From contig NZ_JBLFBO010000002.1 in assembly GCF_047338595.1 (NCBI RefSeq), positions 124,001 to 188,000 on the forward strand: a stretch of DNA of 64,000 nucleotides, in the 5' to 3' direction. Shown here one piece after another: positions 17,075-26,168 of this stretch (positions are counted from its first letter, which is position 1; the number at the start of each line of letters is the position of its first letter). The stretch is from Nitrospira_D sp019636945. GTDB taxonomy: Bacteria; Nitrospirota; Nitrospiria; Nitrospirales; Nitrospiraceae. The notes under the pieces are model-generated. The model was not told the origin of the DNA and made no database searches. It saw nothing but the letters and a program-made list of their open reading frames with translations. Made by a program: the position numbers and the translations under genes.

Positions 17075-17115
17075 CACCGACCTCCCCTATTCTTCTGATC
17101 ATAGTAATCCAATCT

Positions 17116-17149
17116 GGTAGCACCTCCCCGGCTCCAACGGGATGCTACC
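17116..17149 (-). terminator. Hairpin directly after rnc
   Basis: GGTAGCA (17116-17122) and TGCTACC (17143-17149) pair perfectly, with an inner TCCC/GGGA pair extending the stem. It abuts the rnc stop codon. No U-run follows, so it may be a 3' stabiliser, an RNase III processing site or a weak terminator. Confidence 0.4.
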
Positions 17150-17857
17150 TCAATGCCCCATCTGCTCCAACGCTTGCTGTGCTGCCTCCTGTTCTGCTTC
17201 TTTCTTGCTGTTTCCCCGGCCAACCCCGACCACTCTCTGATTCACCTTCACTTCCACCTCAAAGAGCTTCTGATGGTCTGGTCCGGTTTCACCCACTACC
17301 AGGTACTGCGGCAACATCTCATACCGCTTTTGACACCATTCCTGAAAACGCGTTTTGTAGTCGTCACCTCCGGGTTGTTCATGAGCGGCATCAAGTTGGC
17401 GGAGCTCCTCGGCTAGAATATCGACCGTGATATCACGGCTGACATCAAACCCTCCGTCCAGATACACCGCAGCAATGACGGCTTCCAGCGCGTCAGCCAG
17501 CAGTGACGCCTTATCCCTTCCTTTGGATCGTTCCTCCCCTCGACCAAGCCTCAGATAGCGCCCAAGATCAAGCCGCCGTGCGGCATTCGCCAACGGCGCC
17601 TCGCTCACCAGCTTTGCCTTGAGCTTGGAGAGAGCTCCTTCACTCAGTTCGGGATAGTGCCTGGCCAGATAATCACTGATAATCAGCGATAAAACGGCGT
17701 CTCCCAAAAACTCAAGGCGTTCATTGTGTGTCCGCCCAGGCTCCCGACGCTCATTCACGTACGACTTGTGCGTGAGCGCCTCTTCCAAAATATTGTCATC
17801 CCTGAATCGATATTTCAAGAAAGCACGTGAGGAGTCAGCAGAAGAGGCAGGCATCAT
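17150..17857 (-). CDS. rnc: Ribonuclease III
   Basis: RNase III cleaves double-stranded RNA in rRNA and mRNA processing. The 235-residue protein has the signature NERLEFLGDAVLSLII (catalytic Glu and Asp), a second acidic site in LLADALEAVIAAVYLDGG, and a C-terminal double-stranded RNA-binding domain from DYKTRFQEWCQ to GNSKKEAEQEAAQQAL. It follows fabF after 13 bases, so it ends the rpsF-to-rnc operon. Confidence 0.95.
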   Translation of the reverse strand: MMPASSADSSRAFLKYRFRDDNILEEALTHKSYVNERREPGRTHNERLEFLGDAVLSLIISDYLARHYPELSEGALSKLKAKLVSEAPLANAARRLDLGRYLRLGRGEERSKGRDKASLLADALEAVIAAVYLDGGFDVSRDITVDILAEELRQLDAAHEQPGGDDYKTRFQEWCQKRYEMLPQYLVVGETGPDHQKLFEVEVKVNQRVVGVGRGNSKKEAEQEAAQQALEQMGH

Positions 17858-17870
17858 TGGGGCATGCGTG

Positions 17871-19133
17871 TTACGTGTCCAGTCGCTTGAAAATCAAACA
17901 AGCATTCACTCCACCGAATCCGAACGAGTTCGACAAGGCCATCTGAATCGCGACTGGCCGAGCCTTGTTGGGAATATAGTCTAAGTCACAGGCTGGGTCG
18001 GGGGCATCCAGATTGATCGTGGGCGGGAGCATCCCATGAAACAATGCCAGGATACTGAAGACCGCTTCGATTCCACCGGCCGCACCGAGTAAATGCCCCG
18101 TCATGGACTTGGTTGAGCTGACGGGAATACGATAGGCCTGCTCACCGAATACTTGCTTGATTGCTCTGGTCTCAATTGCATCGGCCATCGTCGATGTCCC
18201 ATGCGCATTGATATAGCCGATCTGCTCACGGGAGATTCCCGCATCTTTCAGTGCGAGTTCCATACACCGAACAGCTCCTTCGCCTTCTTCCGGTGGAGCC
18301 GTAATGTGGTACGCATCGCTATTCATCCCGTACCCGATGATCTCCCCATATATTCTAACCCCACGCCGGATGGCGTGTTCGCGCTCCTCGATCACAATGA
18401 CCCCTGCCCCTTCGCCCAACACGAATCCATCACGATCCTTGTCGAACGGACGGCTCGCTTTGGTGGGTTCATCATTCCTGAACGACAAGGCCTTCGCGGC
18501 TGCGAATCCCGCGACACCCAGCGGAGTGACCGCCGCTTCGGCGCCACCGGCCACCATGACATCGGCCTCACCTCGTTGAATCAGGCGGTACGCATCCCCG
18601 ATGCAATGATTGCCCGTGGCGCAAGCCGTCACGGCACAGGAATTGGGCCCTTTGGCTCCGATCCGAATCGCCACTTGCCCAGAAGCGAGATTAATAATGG
18701 TCATCGGGATAAAAAATGGCGAGACGCGGCCCGGCCCTTTGGCTCTGAGCACATCATGATAATGTTCGATCGACCCGAGACCGCCGATTCCGGAACCGAT
18801 ATACACCCCGACCCGTGTGGCTTCTTCCGGCGCAACCTTTAATCCGGCATCGTCCACGGCCAACTGCGCCGCACCAACGGCGTAGTGGATGAACGTATCC
18901 ATTTTTTTGATCTCTTTTTTTTCGATGAACCGGGCCGGATCGAAGTCCTTCACTTCGCCTGCAATTTGAGCGTCATAGCCGGACGGATCAAATCTTGTGA
19001 TCCGCCCGATACCGGACTCACCAGCACAAATGGCATTCCACGTCTTCTCGACTCCGGTACCCAACGGAGTCACCAGCCCAAGACCGGTGACAACAACGCG
19101 CCGAGTCGGCCGATCTGATTCGCCTGCGCCCAT
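17871..19133 (-). CDS. fabF: 3-oxoacyl-[ACP] synthase II
   Basis: FabF condenses malonyl-ACP with acyl-ACP during chain elongation. The 420-residue protein has the Cys-His-His triad: AVTACATGNHCIGDAY, NAHGTSTMADA and STKSMTGHLLGAAGG. ATG 19133 is used, just behind the acpP stop; a TTG at 19139 would add two residues and overlap acpP. Order acpP-fabF is classic. Confidence 0.95.
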   Translation of the reverse strand: MGAGESDRPTRRVVVTGLGLVTPLGTGVEKTWNAICAGESGIGRITRFDPSGYDAQIAGEVKDFDPARFIEKKEIKKMDTFIHYAVGAAQLAVDDAGLKVAPEEATRVGVYIGSGIGGLGSIEHYHDVLRAKGPGRVSPFFIPMTIINLASGQVAIRIGAKGPNSCAVTACATGNHCIGDAYRLIQRGEADVMVAGGAEAAVTPLGVAGFAAAKALSFRNDEPTKASRPFDKDRDGFVLGEGAGVIVIEEREHAIRRGVRIYGEIIGYGMNSDAYHITAPPEEGEGAVRCMELALKDAGISREQIGYINAHGTSTMADAIETRAIKQVFGEQAYRIPVSSTKSMTGHLLGAAGGIEAVFSILALFHGMLPPTINLDAPDPACDLDYIPNKARPVAIQMALSNSFGFGGVNACLIFKRLDT

Positions 19134-19135
19134 GT

Positions 19136-19369
19136 TCAAGACTTTTCTTTAATGTAGTCCAACGCTTTCCCGACTGTCAGAATCTTCTCGGCATCCTCAT
19201 CAGGGATTTCGATCGAAAATTCTTCTTCGAGTGCCATCACCAGCTCGACCGTATCGAGCGAATCCGCTCCCAGGTCTTCAACGAAAGAGGCCTCCGGTGT
19301 GACCTCGTCTTCTTCCACGCCCAGCTGTTCGGCAATAATTTTCTTGACTCGTTCTTCTACAGTGGCCAT
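19136..19369 (-). CDS. acpP: Acyl carrier protein
   Basis: The 77-residue acidic protein carries the phosphopantetheine attachment Ser in EDLGADSLDTVELVMALE. The start MATVEERVKK at 19369 matches known ACPs; the longer frame to 19441 has no family support. It lies between fabG and fabF. Confidence 0.97.
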   Translation of the reverse strand: MATVEERVKKIIAEQLGVEEDEVTPEASFVEDLGADSLDTVELVMALEEEFSIEIPDEDAEKILTVGKALDYIKEKS

Positions 19370-19459
19370 CGATCTGACTACCTCCTTCCCCGGTATACTC
19401 TCACTTGCACCGCCACACGGGGATCCGTGACGGCCATTCACCCAAGAAACTTGCTGTCT

Positions 19460-20203
19460 TTATACCATCAACATACCACCATTTACGTGCAAAACATGAC
19501 CCGTGATGTAAGCGGCTTCTTCGGATACCAAGAAACGCACGGCTGCGGCAATATCGGCCGGCGTTCCCAAACGACCCAGCGGAATCTGCTTGAGTAATGT
19601 ATCCTTGACATCGGCGGAAAGACCATGGGTCATCGCCGTATCGATGAAACCCGGCGCCACCGCATTCACCGTCACATTACGGCTGGCATATTCCCGCCCA
19701 ACGGTCTTCGTAAACCCGATGACGGCTGCTTTCGAAGCCGAGTAATTCGCCTGCCCTGCGTTCCCAATCACCCCAACAATCGAGGCGATGTTGACGATAC
19801 GACCATACCGCTGCTTGGTCATCGGCTGCAAGACCGCCTTTGTACAATTAAAGGTGCCGTTCAAATTGATCTGAAGAACCAGGTTCCAATCCTCTTCTTT
19901 CATCCGTAACAATAAGCCGTCACGAGTGATCCCGGCATTGTTGACCAGGATGTCCACCTTTCCCCAAGCCTTGAGCACTTGTTCGACCATCGACTTGGTT
20001 TCACCGGTATCGGCCACGTTGACTTTGATGTTCAACGCCTTTCTCCCGATGTGTTCCACCGCAGCCACAGTTTCCGCGGAACGGCTGGGATCGAGATCAG
20101 CGACGGCGATATCCGCCCCCGCTTGAGCCAACGCTTCGGCAATCGCACGACCAATACCCTGAGCGGCACCGGTTACAATAGCGGTTCTCCCCTGTAGTGA
20201 CAT
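19460..20203 (-). CDS. fabG: 3-oxoacyl-[ACP] reductase
   Basis: A 247-residue short-chain dehydrogenase reducing 3-oxoacyl-ACP with NADPH. Seen: cofactor motif VTGAAQGIGRAIAEAL at the N-terminus, LVNNAGITRDGLL, catalytic Ser in NIASIVGVIG and YSASKAAVIGFTK, and PGFIDTAMT. The start MSLQGRTAIV at 20203 fits the family; the longer frame to 20272 adds 23 unconserved residues. Confidence 0.95.
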   Translation of the reverse strand: MSLQGRTAIVTGAAQGIGRAIAEALAQAGADIAVADLDPSRSAETVAAVEHIGRKALNIKVNVADTGETKSMVEQVLKAWGKVDILVNNAGITRDGLLLRMKEEDWNLVLQINLNGTFNCTKAVLQPMTKQRYGRIVNIASIVGVIGNAGQANYSASKAAVIGFTKTVGREYASRNVTVNAVAPGFIDTAMTHGLSADVKDTLLKQIPLGRLGTPADIAAAVRFLVSEEAAYITGHVLHVNGGMLMV

Positions 20204-20279
20204 CGCAGACCTTTCGGATAAGGCGTTAACAGACGACAAAGCGGTTCGTAACTTAGTGTTCCCCCGGGACAATCTCCTG

Positions 20280-21215
20280 TCAGCTCACCGCCTTGAGTGT
20301 CGCATCCAAGGATTTTGGGTCGTTGAGATTCAGTAACGTCGCACCAGGCAAAATTCGTTTGATCAACCCGGTCAACACGGTGCCAGGGCCGACTTCAACA
20401 AAGGTAGTCACACCCATGTTCCCCATCGCCTGCACCGTATCTTCCCACAAGACGGAAGACGGCAGCTGGCGAATCAATGATGCCTGGATCTCCCCTGCCC
20501 GGCTGATGGCCTTTGCCTCTGCGTTATTCACCAGCGGCGCACTGAGATCCGACCATCGGACAGCACCCAGGTCCTTGGCTAACCGATCAGCGGCTTGCTG
20601 CATCAATGGCGTATGAACCGGTACACTGACGGGCAACGGAATAGCTTTTTTACAGCCTTGCTCCTTCGCCAATGTGATCGCTCGCTCCACCGCCGCCTTC
20701 TCACCGGCAATCACGACCTGCCCGGGTGAGTTGAAATTCGCGGCCGCTACCACTCCGCCTGATGAGGCAGCGCGACAGACTTCTTTGACTACGTCAGCGG
20801 TCAATCCTAAAAGAGCCGCCACAAGGCCGGTTCCAGGGGCAACGGCCTCGGACATATATCGTCCACGTTTCTGAACCAAGCCAACGGCTTCACGAAAGGC
20901 AACCCCACCGACCGCAACCAATGCGGAGTATTCGCCCAAACTATGGCCTGCCACTGCGATGGGCTTGATCCCAGCCGGCTCAAGGAGTCTCCAGGCCGCG
21001 ATGCTGCTGACAAGCAAGGCCGGTTGAGTAAACTCGGTCAGATTAAGCCGTTCAGCCGGTCCGGCGAAGCACAACTCCGCCACGTCATACCCCAGAACAG
21101 AGGAAGCCTCATCGTACACAGCTTTCAACGAGGGATGGGCATCATAGAGTGCCTTCCCCATCCCGACCGATTGAGACCCCTGTCCAGGGAATACCACACC
21201 AATTTTTTGCATCAT
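20280..21215 (-). CDS. fabD: Malonyl-CoA:ACP transacylase
   Basis: FabD loads malonate from CoA to ACP. The 311-residue protein has VFPGQGSQSVGMG at the start, the nucleophile Ser in AVAGHSLGEYSALVA, QKRGRYM and the active-site His in PVSVPVHTPLM. Two adjacent ATG codons open the gene; the first is used. It lies between fabH and fabG. Confidence 0.95.
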   Translation of the reverse strand: MMQKIGVVFPGQGSQSVGMGKALYDAHPSLKAVYDEASSVLGYDVAELCFAGPAERLNLTEFTQPALLVSSIAAWRLLEPAGIKPIAVAGHSLGEYSALVAVGGVAFREAVGLVQKRGRYMSEAVAPGTGLVAALLGLTADVVKEVCRAASSGGVVAAANFNSPGQVVIAGEKAAVERAITLAKEQGCKKAIPLPVSVPVHTPLMQQAADRLAKDLGAVRWSDLSAPLVNNAEAKAISRAGEIQASLIRQLPSSVLWEDTVQAMGNMGVTTFVEVGPGTVLTGLIKRILPGATLLNLNDPKSLDATLKAVS

Positions 21216-21334
21216 GGGGCGTTAGATATCTTAGAAATCCCGTGCAAAGTCAACGGGAAAAGTTTTCACAAACCGCTCGCTTGCATCCAGAAGGAATCAA
21301 TGCAACGCTCCTCTTGACTCCCGACAGAACCGAC

Positions 21335-22309
21335 CTACCACCGGATCACGGCTGACGCCCACGTGAGGCCTGCACCAAAGGCACCCAGCATCACCAACGA
21401 ACCAGCCTTCACACGCCCCTCACGAACCGCTTCATCCAGCGCAATGGGGATGGAAGCCGCCGACGTATTTCCATATCGATCCACGTTCAGGAGCACCTTC
21501 TCGACCGGAAGGCCCAACCGTTCGATCACCGCCTTGAGAATTCGTATATTGGCTTGATGCGGCACATAGAGATCGACGTCCTCCACTCGAAGATTATTGG
21601 CAGACAACGTCGTCCGAGCAATCTCTTCCAGCGTTCGGACCGCAACTTTGAACGTTTCGTTCCCTTTCATCTTGATGTACTGGAGGCGCTCCTCAACCAC
21701 CTTTTCAGAAAGGGGCATACGTGAACCACCCCCTGGCACCATGATCAGCTCGCACAGTGTGCCGTCAGACCGAAGCTGTGTGGAGAGGATTCCTCGCTCC
21801 CCATCACTCGCGCTGACGACAACCGCCCCGGCTCCGTCGCCGAACAGCACACAGGTGTTACGGTCGGTCCAGTCCGTGATCGCGGACATGACTTCAGCCC
21901 CGATCACCAGAACGTGCTGCATCCCACTTTTCACATAGGCATCCGCAATAGAGAGCGCATAGACAAACCCGCAGCAGGCAGCCGAAAGATCGCACGCCGC
22001 GGCCTTCGTCGCCCCGAGTTGATGCTGGACGAGACATGCCGTGGCCGGAAGCGGGTAATCACCCGTACACGTGGCCACCAAAATCATGTCGAGATCGGTT
22101 GCCATCAGTCCTGCCGACGCCAGAGCGCGCTTCCCGGCCTGGACGGCAAGGTCAGAACAGGCCTCTCCCGTCGCTGCAAGACGTCGCTCACGGATGCCGG
22201 TCCGCTCACGAATCCATTCGTCGGACGTGGCAACCATCTGCTCAAGATCCGCATTCGTCAAAATCTTGACCGGCGCATACGAGCCAGTTCCAGAAATGCA
22301 GGCCTTCAT
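21335..22309 (-). CDS. fabH: 3-oxoacyl-[ACP] synthase III
   Basis: FabH starts fatty-acid chains by condensing acetyl-CoA with malonyl-ACP. The 324-residue protein has the triad Cys in DLSAACCGFVYAL, His in YVPHQANIRI and Asn in RYGNTSAASI. MKACISGTGSY at 22309 is the start; its ATG overlaps the plsX stop by 4 bases (ATGA). A longer frame upstream only shadows plsX. Confidence 0.95.
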   Translation of the reverse strand: MKACISGTGSYAPVKILTNADLEQMVATSDEWIRERTGIRERRLAATGEACSDLAVQAGKRALASAGLMATDLDMILVATCTGDYPLPATACLVQHQLGATKAAACDLSAACCGFVYALSIADAYVKSGMQHVLVIGAEVMSAITDWTDRNTCVLFGDGAGAVVVSASDGERGILSTQLRSDGTLCELIMVPGGGSRMPLSEKVVEERLQYIKMKGNETFKVAVRTLEEIARTTLSANNLRVEDVDLYVPHQANIRILKAVIERLGLPVEKVLLNVDRYGNTSAASIPIALDEAVREGRVKAGSLVMLGAFGAGLTWASAVIRW

Positions 22310-23343
22310 TGCTCTGATTCCATCGCCGAATGGGAATGACTTTCCTCGATATCTCGCTGAATGAGCTCTCTCACACCGCCCTCGGCCATTCCCTTGGCTC
22401 GCCGGATCGCATTCTTGATGGCTTTCGCCGACGACCGGCCGTGACAAATCATCGTCACCCCATTGACTCCCAGCAGGGGCGCTCCGCCGAATTCGGCATA
22501 GTCGATTTTTCGTTTGAGATTGGCCAGCGGGCCGGCGATCAGGGGATACGCGAGCCGACCAAGGAAGTGTCCTGAGATTTCCTTCAGGAGCAGCCGCTTG
22601 ATCATCTCGGCGACCCCTTCGGAAATCTTCAACGCAACGTTCCCGATAAACCCATCGCAGACGACAATGTCCGCGATCCCGCTATAGACATCGCGCCCTT
22701 CGACATTCCCTACGAAATTCATTGAGCTTGCCTTGAGCAGCTTAAATGCTTCCTTCGTGACCTCATTCCCCTTACTGTCCTCTTCACCGATACTCAAGAG
22801 CCCCACACGAGGATTTGGCTTACCGAGCAGATGCTTGCCATATTCGTTCCCCATCAAGGCGAATTGCTCGAGATGGTTGGCGGTACAGTCCACATTGGCT
22901 CCGACATCAAGCATAATCGCCTCGCCGGTCAATGTCGGAAGGCTCGTGGCGATCGCCGGTCGTTCAACCCCCTTAATCAGCCCTAACACGAAGAACGAAG
23001 CCACCATGCTCGCCCCCGTGTTCCCAGGGCTTACTACTGCCCCGGCTTCACCGCTCTTGACTAGCTCCGTCGCAACCCAAATCGACGAGTCCCGCTTCTT
23101 TCGAGCCACGGCAGCAGGCGACTCATGCATCTCAACGACTTGAGACGCGTGCTTGATGGACAGGCGAGGGTCATGACAGGATTGACGTTCACACTCTTGT
23201 TTCAGGATGGCTTCGTCGCCGACAAGAATAACCTCGACGTCACACTCCTTCACAGCCTGGAGTGCACCCTCCACACAAGGTGCCGGGCCATGATCCCCCC
23301 CCACGGCGTCGAGCGCGATCTTCGTGCGGCTTGCTGTACTCAC
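22306..23343 (-). CDS. plsX: Phosphate acyltransferase
   Basis: PlsX converts acyl-ACP to acyl-phosphate for phospholipid synthesis. The 345-residue protein begins IALDAVGGDHGPAPCVEGAL, with VSPGNTGASMV and LLSIGEEDSKGNE further on. The start is GTG 23343. It lies 208 bases after rpmF and overlaps fabH by 4 bases, in the usual rpmF-plsX-fabH arrangement. Confidence 0.95.
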   Translation of the reverse strand: MSTASRTKIALDAVGGDHGPAPCVEGALQAVKECDVEVILVGDEAILKQECERQSCHDPRLSIKHASQVVEMHESPAAVARKKRDSSIWVATELVKSGEAGAVVSPGNTGASMVASFFVLGLIKGVERPAIATSLPTLTGEAIMLDVGANVDCTANHLEQFALMGNEYGKHLLGKPNPRVGLLSIGEEDSKGNEVTKEAFKLLKASSMNFVGNVEGRDVYSGIADIVVCDGFIGNVALKISEGVAEMIKRLLLKEISGHFLGRLAYPLIAGPLANLKRKIDYAEFGGAPLLGVNGVTMICHGRSSAKAIKNAIRRAKGMAEGGVRELIQRDIEESHSHSAMESEQ

Positions 23344-23551
23344 GGATGGTGTTGGAAAGACAGGCTAACCACGTGTCGCCCCCTGGGATCAGATCTGACG
23401 CACTGAACCCTTCTCGCCACAGACCAGCTTAAACATGTGACAGCCCTCCACGTATAACGACGGATACAGTTTGAAACGCTGCACCATCAGATACGAAGAA
23501 AGGCCTGAACAGCTGCCGCTGTGGGGCGTCAACCATCGATTGACAGTCGGC

Positions 23552-23737
23552 TTAGGCTTCTTCGACTTGAATGACAGCTTTGCCCTTATAGGTTCCGCAA
23601 TTCAAACAGGTGTAATGCGGAAGCTTCAACTCATGGCACTGTGGGCACACAGCCATCCCCGGCGGGGTCATTCGCAGTTTTTGGGTGCGACGCTTATCGC
23701 GTCTTGCCCGTGAATGTTTATGTTTCGGATTCGGCAT
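23552..23737 (-). CDS. rpmF: 50S ribosomal protein L32
   Basis: The 61-residue protein starts MPNPKHKHSRARRDKRR and has a four-cysteine zinc ribbon, AVCPQCHELK and YTCLNCGTYKG. This is the zinc-containing form of L32. It is linked to yceD upstream (36 bases) and plsX downstream. Confidence 0.97.
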   Translation of the reverse strand: MPNPKHKHSRARRDKRRTQKLRMTPPGMAVCPQCHELKLPHYTCLNCGTYKGKAVIQVEEA

Positions 23738-23773
23738 GGTAACTCCTTCTTCCGCCTCGATTCGGACCGCGAT

Positions 23774-24367
23774 TCAGTGCTGTCCGACGTCCTTCAGCTT
23801 CTCTTTCATCGTGCGAAGCACATCAAATGGGCCTCCCACAGGTACGTCACCGCAACGACAGGGCCCTGCATTCAAATCGTGTCCACAATGGGCACAGAGA
23901 CCAAGACAGTCGTCGGCACACAACGGGTGCATCGGGGATACGAGGATCATCTGTTCGCGTAACATCGGCGCGAGCTCCAGGTGATCACCCGTAAAGTAAT
24001 AGATATCGTCGTTCTGCTCTTCCTCCTCAACTGCCGGAGGCGTCGCCGTTTTTTTCTTTCGTACTCCGTCCCGTTTTCCGGTAGGCCCCGTGGATTTGAC
24101 TTCCCGCTCATAGACGACGCGCAGGGAAAATGCCACTGGCTCGTCAAAGTCTTTCAGGCAACGGACACATTGCCGACCCGCTGTCCCTTCCACCACACCG
24201 GTCACATAGATGGTCCGTTCAATCGTACGAAGCTCCAAGCCGACCGACATTGTTCCGCGAATAGACACATCCGCGTCCGTCAGTCCTAGCTCATCGCCCG
24301 TCAGGTCTCCGGACAGCGAAAGGCCCTCGTCCGTGATATCCGCGATTTTCGGCGTTAAGATACCCAT
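23774..24367 (-). CDS. yceD: YceD/DUF177 family protein
   Basis: The 197-residue protein belongs to the YceD family that is nearly always next to rpmF and has been implicated in 23S rRNA or large-subunit maturation. Two cysteine clusters are seen: RQCVRCLKDF and, near the C-terminus, CADDCLGLCAHCGHDL followed by CRCG. ATG 24367 follows a GAGGGAA site; a longer frame to 24424 is less likely. A Lys-rich insert (TGKRDGVRKKKTAT) precedes the cysteine-rich end. Confidence 0.85.
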   Translation of the reverse strand: MGILTPKIADITDEGLSLSGDLTGDELGLTDADVSIRGTMSVGLELRTIERTIYVTGVVEGTAGRQCVRCLKDFDEPVAFSLRVVYEREVKSTGPTGKRDGVRKKKTATPPAVEEEEQNDDIYYFTGDHLELAPMLREQMILVSPMHPLCADDCLGLCAHCGHDLNAGPCRCGDVPVGGPFDVLRTMKEKLKDVGQH

Positions 24368-24429
24368 AAGTTCCCTCGGCGATATCCCACCACCCCATTT
24401 CGAGGCACCAACCGCACCGATCACGTTCG

Positions 24430-24687
24430 TTATCGCTCCTCAGCGAAGCTGATGATGGCGATATGCCGAGCCCGCTTGACGGCCACCGTCAGTTCACGTT
24501 GATGCCGCATGCAGTTGCCGGAAATCCGACGTGGAACGATACGTCCGCGCTCCGTTAAAAAGTTCCGAAGAAGTCCGGCATCCTTAAAGTCAATCGGTGC
24601 TTTTTCCAGACAAAACCGGCAGGGACGTCTCCGTTGGAACAGCCGTCCTCCCCCACCACCCCCACGTTCATTTTCGCTTCGATCCAT
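24430..24687 (-). CDS. rpsR: 30S ribosomal protein S18
   Basis: The 85-residue S18 has FQRRRPCRFC, then DFKDAGLLRNFLTERGRIVP and a basic end. It has an unusual run of six glycines near the N-terminus. ATG 24687 is preferred over GTG 24690 because of the GGAGG spacing. Order rpsF-ssb-rpsR is conserved in many bacteria; rplI, the common next gene, is missing here. Confidence 0.96.
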   Translation of the reverse strand: MDRSENERGGGGGGRLFQRRRPCRFCLEKAPIDFKDAGLLRNFLTERGRIVPRRISGNCMRHQRELTVAVKRARHIAIISFAEER

Positions 24688-24711
24688 CACTGCCTCCTCA
24701 TACTCCTGTCA

Positions 24712-25110
24712 TTAACCTTCATCGCCGGTCTCATAGCCTGGGTCATCGTGCATCGGAGGTTCGGCGCCTGCGCCACCATCTTGGCGCTTGGGCATAAACG
24801 TCACGGTCTGGGCGACTACTTCGTGCTTGCTGCGCTTTTGCCCATCCTCGGTCTCCCATCGGCGCTGCTGCAACCGACCCTCAACGATCACGCCGTTCCC
24901 CTTGCTGAGATATTGCCCGCAATGTTCCGCTTGTTTGCCAAAAACCACAATATCGACAAAACACACTTCTTCTTTCAAATCGTCGCCTTGCTTAAACCGG
25001 CGACTGACCGCCAAACCAAAACTGGCCACCGGCGTCCCGCTCGGCGTATACCGGAGCTCGGGATTCCGAGTGAGATTTCCCATTAAGATGACTTTATTAA
25101 ATCCGGCCAC
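24712..25110 (-). CDS. ssb: Single-stranded DNA-binding protein
   Basis: The 132-residue protein has an OB fold starting FNKVILMGNLTRNPELRYTP and VASFGLAVSRRF. The C-terminal linker is short, rich in Gly, Asp and Glu (MHDDPGYETGDEG), and lacks the canonical DDDIPF tip used to recruit partners. The start is GTG 25110, overlapping the rpsF end by 14 bases. Confidence 0.93.
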   Translation of the reverse strand: MAGFNKVILMGNLTRNPELRYTPSGTPVASFGLAVSRRFKQGDDLKEEVCFVDIVVFGKQAEHCGQYLSKGNGVIVEGRLQQRRWETEDGQKRSKHEVVAQTVTFMPKRQDGGAGAEPPMHDDPGYETGDEG

Positions 25111-25444
25111 CGTCTGACTCCTGCGACGCAGCTTCCACCGGACGACGCTCCACTAACGGCTTCTCATGATGAACCGTCAGAAACTTGATGATATCGTCTT
25201 CCAAGCGATAGGCCCGTTCCAGCTCACCGACGGTGTTGTTCGGCGCCTTGAAGTAAAAATAGCCGTAGGTGCCCTTTCGCTCACGACGCACTTCGTAGGC
25301 AAGTTTTTTCTTCCCTAAGTTTTCGGCTTTGATGAATTGTGCACCGGTCTTATCGGCGACTGCTTTCATCTTGTCGATGAGCGTTTTGGTGTCCTCATCA
25401 GACAGGGACGGACGAATAATAAACAGAGACTCGTAGAGCTCCAT
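25097..25444 (-). CDS. rpsF: 30S ribosomal protein S6
   Basis: The 115-residue S6 starts MELYESLFIIRPSLSDED and contains GKKKLAYEVRRERKGTYGYF. First gene of the long operon that continues through ssb, rpsR, yceD, rpmF, plsX, the fab genes and rnc. A sigma70 promoter lies about 80 bases upstream. Confidence 0.96.
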   Translation of the reverse strand: MELYESLFIIRPSLSDEDTKTLIDKMKAVADKTGAQFIKAENLGKKKLAYEVRRERKGTYGYFYFKAPNNTVGELERAYRLEDDIIKFLTVHHEKPLVERRPVEAASQESDGGRI

Positions 25445-25524
25445 GCAGCAATCCTCCTGGACAAAGGCCCCCGAATCAGTCGGGAGCGAGGTGTAGGGTG
25501 CCTATTTGGCACAATGAACGGAGG

Positions 25525-25554
25525 ACGGTACCATAGGCATTCTTACACTGTCAA
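25525..25554 (-). promoter_or_regulatory. Promoter of the rpsF operon
   Basis: Minus-strand TTGACA (25549-25554), 18-base spacer, TACCGT (25525-25530). The -35 is perfect and the -10 matches the key T, A and final T only. Confidence 0.5.
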
Positions 25555-25599
25555 CGAATCGCGGAAGCCTCTTACTCTCTGGCTACATCAGGCTCAGCG

Positions 25600-25954
25600 C
25601 TAGGATGTGGTGTCGAGCCAGTCCACGAGGGCCAGCTGCGCAACCGTCGTGAGCCGGACCAGCGTGCAGCGCGCATGCTGCACGACCTTTCCGACCGTGT
25701 TGAATACCCGAAACCGTAACCGCTTCGGACGCGCTTCCGGCAAATCTCCGGGTAAAGCCAGCGTTTCAACGCGCTGAGCAGATTGTAGGTGAGCACGTTG
25801 CGCCGGCACCCAGCGGTGTTGGCACCAAATTTCCCACTCGGTAGCCCGCAGCGACCAATTCATTCTTCTGCGCATGATGGACAAGCTTGACGGTGCCCGC
25901 CTTCTCCTGATGCACGCAAATGAGCGTCAACCCATTCCCCTCCCGGTTCGTCAT
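25600..25954 (-). pseudogene. IS1380-family transposase fragment
   Basis: Three successive frames read as one transposase C-terminus: AIMTNREGNG and HQEKAGTVKLVHHAQKNEL in the first, FGANTAGCRRNVLTYNLL and SALKRWL in the second, ALPGDLPEARPKRLRFRV and FNTVGKVVQHARCTL in the third. These match the end of IS1380-type transposases. Two frameshifts separate the parts and the N-terminal two-thirds with most of the DDE core is gone. No terminal inverted repeats were found. Confidence 0.7.
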
Positions 25955-26125
25955 GATTGCGGGTACGTCACACTGTCCTCCTCCGCAAACAGTTCACCTT
26001 TGGATGACTCATCAAGCAATACGGATAGAAGGCTATAGGGTTGTTCCACTCTTCAGGCGGTCAGACGCCATCGTGGACGCTTCTAAGCCCATGCTTACAA
26101 GGTACGTCACACTCCCCCTTGTTCA

Positions 26126-26153
26126 TATCATTCAGTATGATACAACTATCATA
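26126..26153. promoter_or_regulatory. Palindromic operator of the toxin-antitoxin operon
   Basis: Three half-sites alternate in orientation: TATCAT (26126-26131), ATGATA (26137-26142) and TATCATA (26147-26153). The first two make a palindrome with 5-base spacer; TATGATA and TATCATA (26136-26142, 26147-26153) make a perfect 7-bp palindrome with 4-base spacer. It ends a few bases before the Shine-Dalgarno of the antitoxin, as expected for autorepression. Confidence 0.65.
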
Positions 26154-26168
26154 TCAAGGAGTATGTCT

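Noticed and set aside
18153..18842. A 229-codon open frame on the plus strand
   Set aside because: Antisense to fabF, no motifs.
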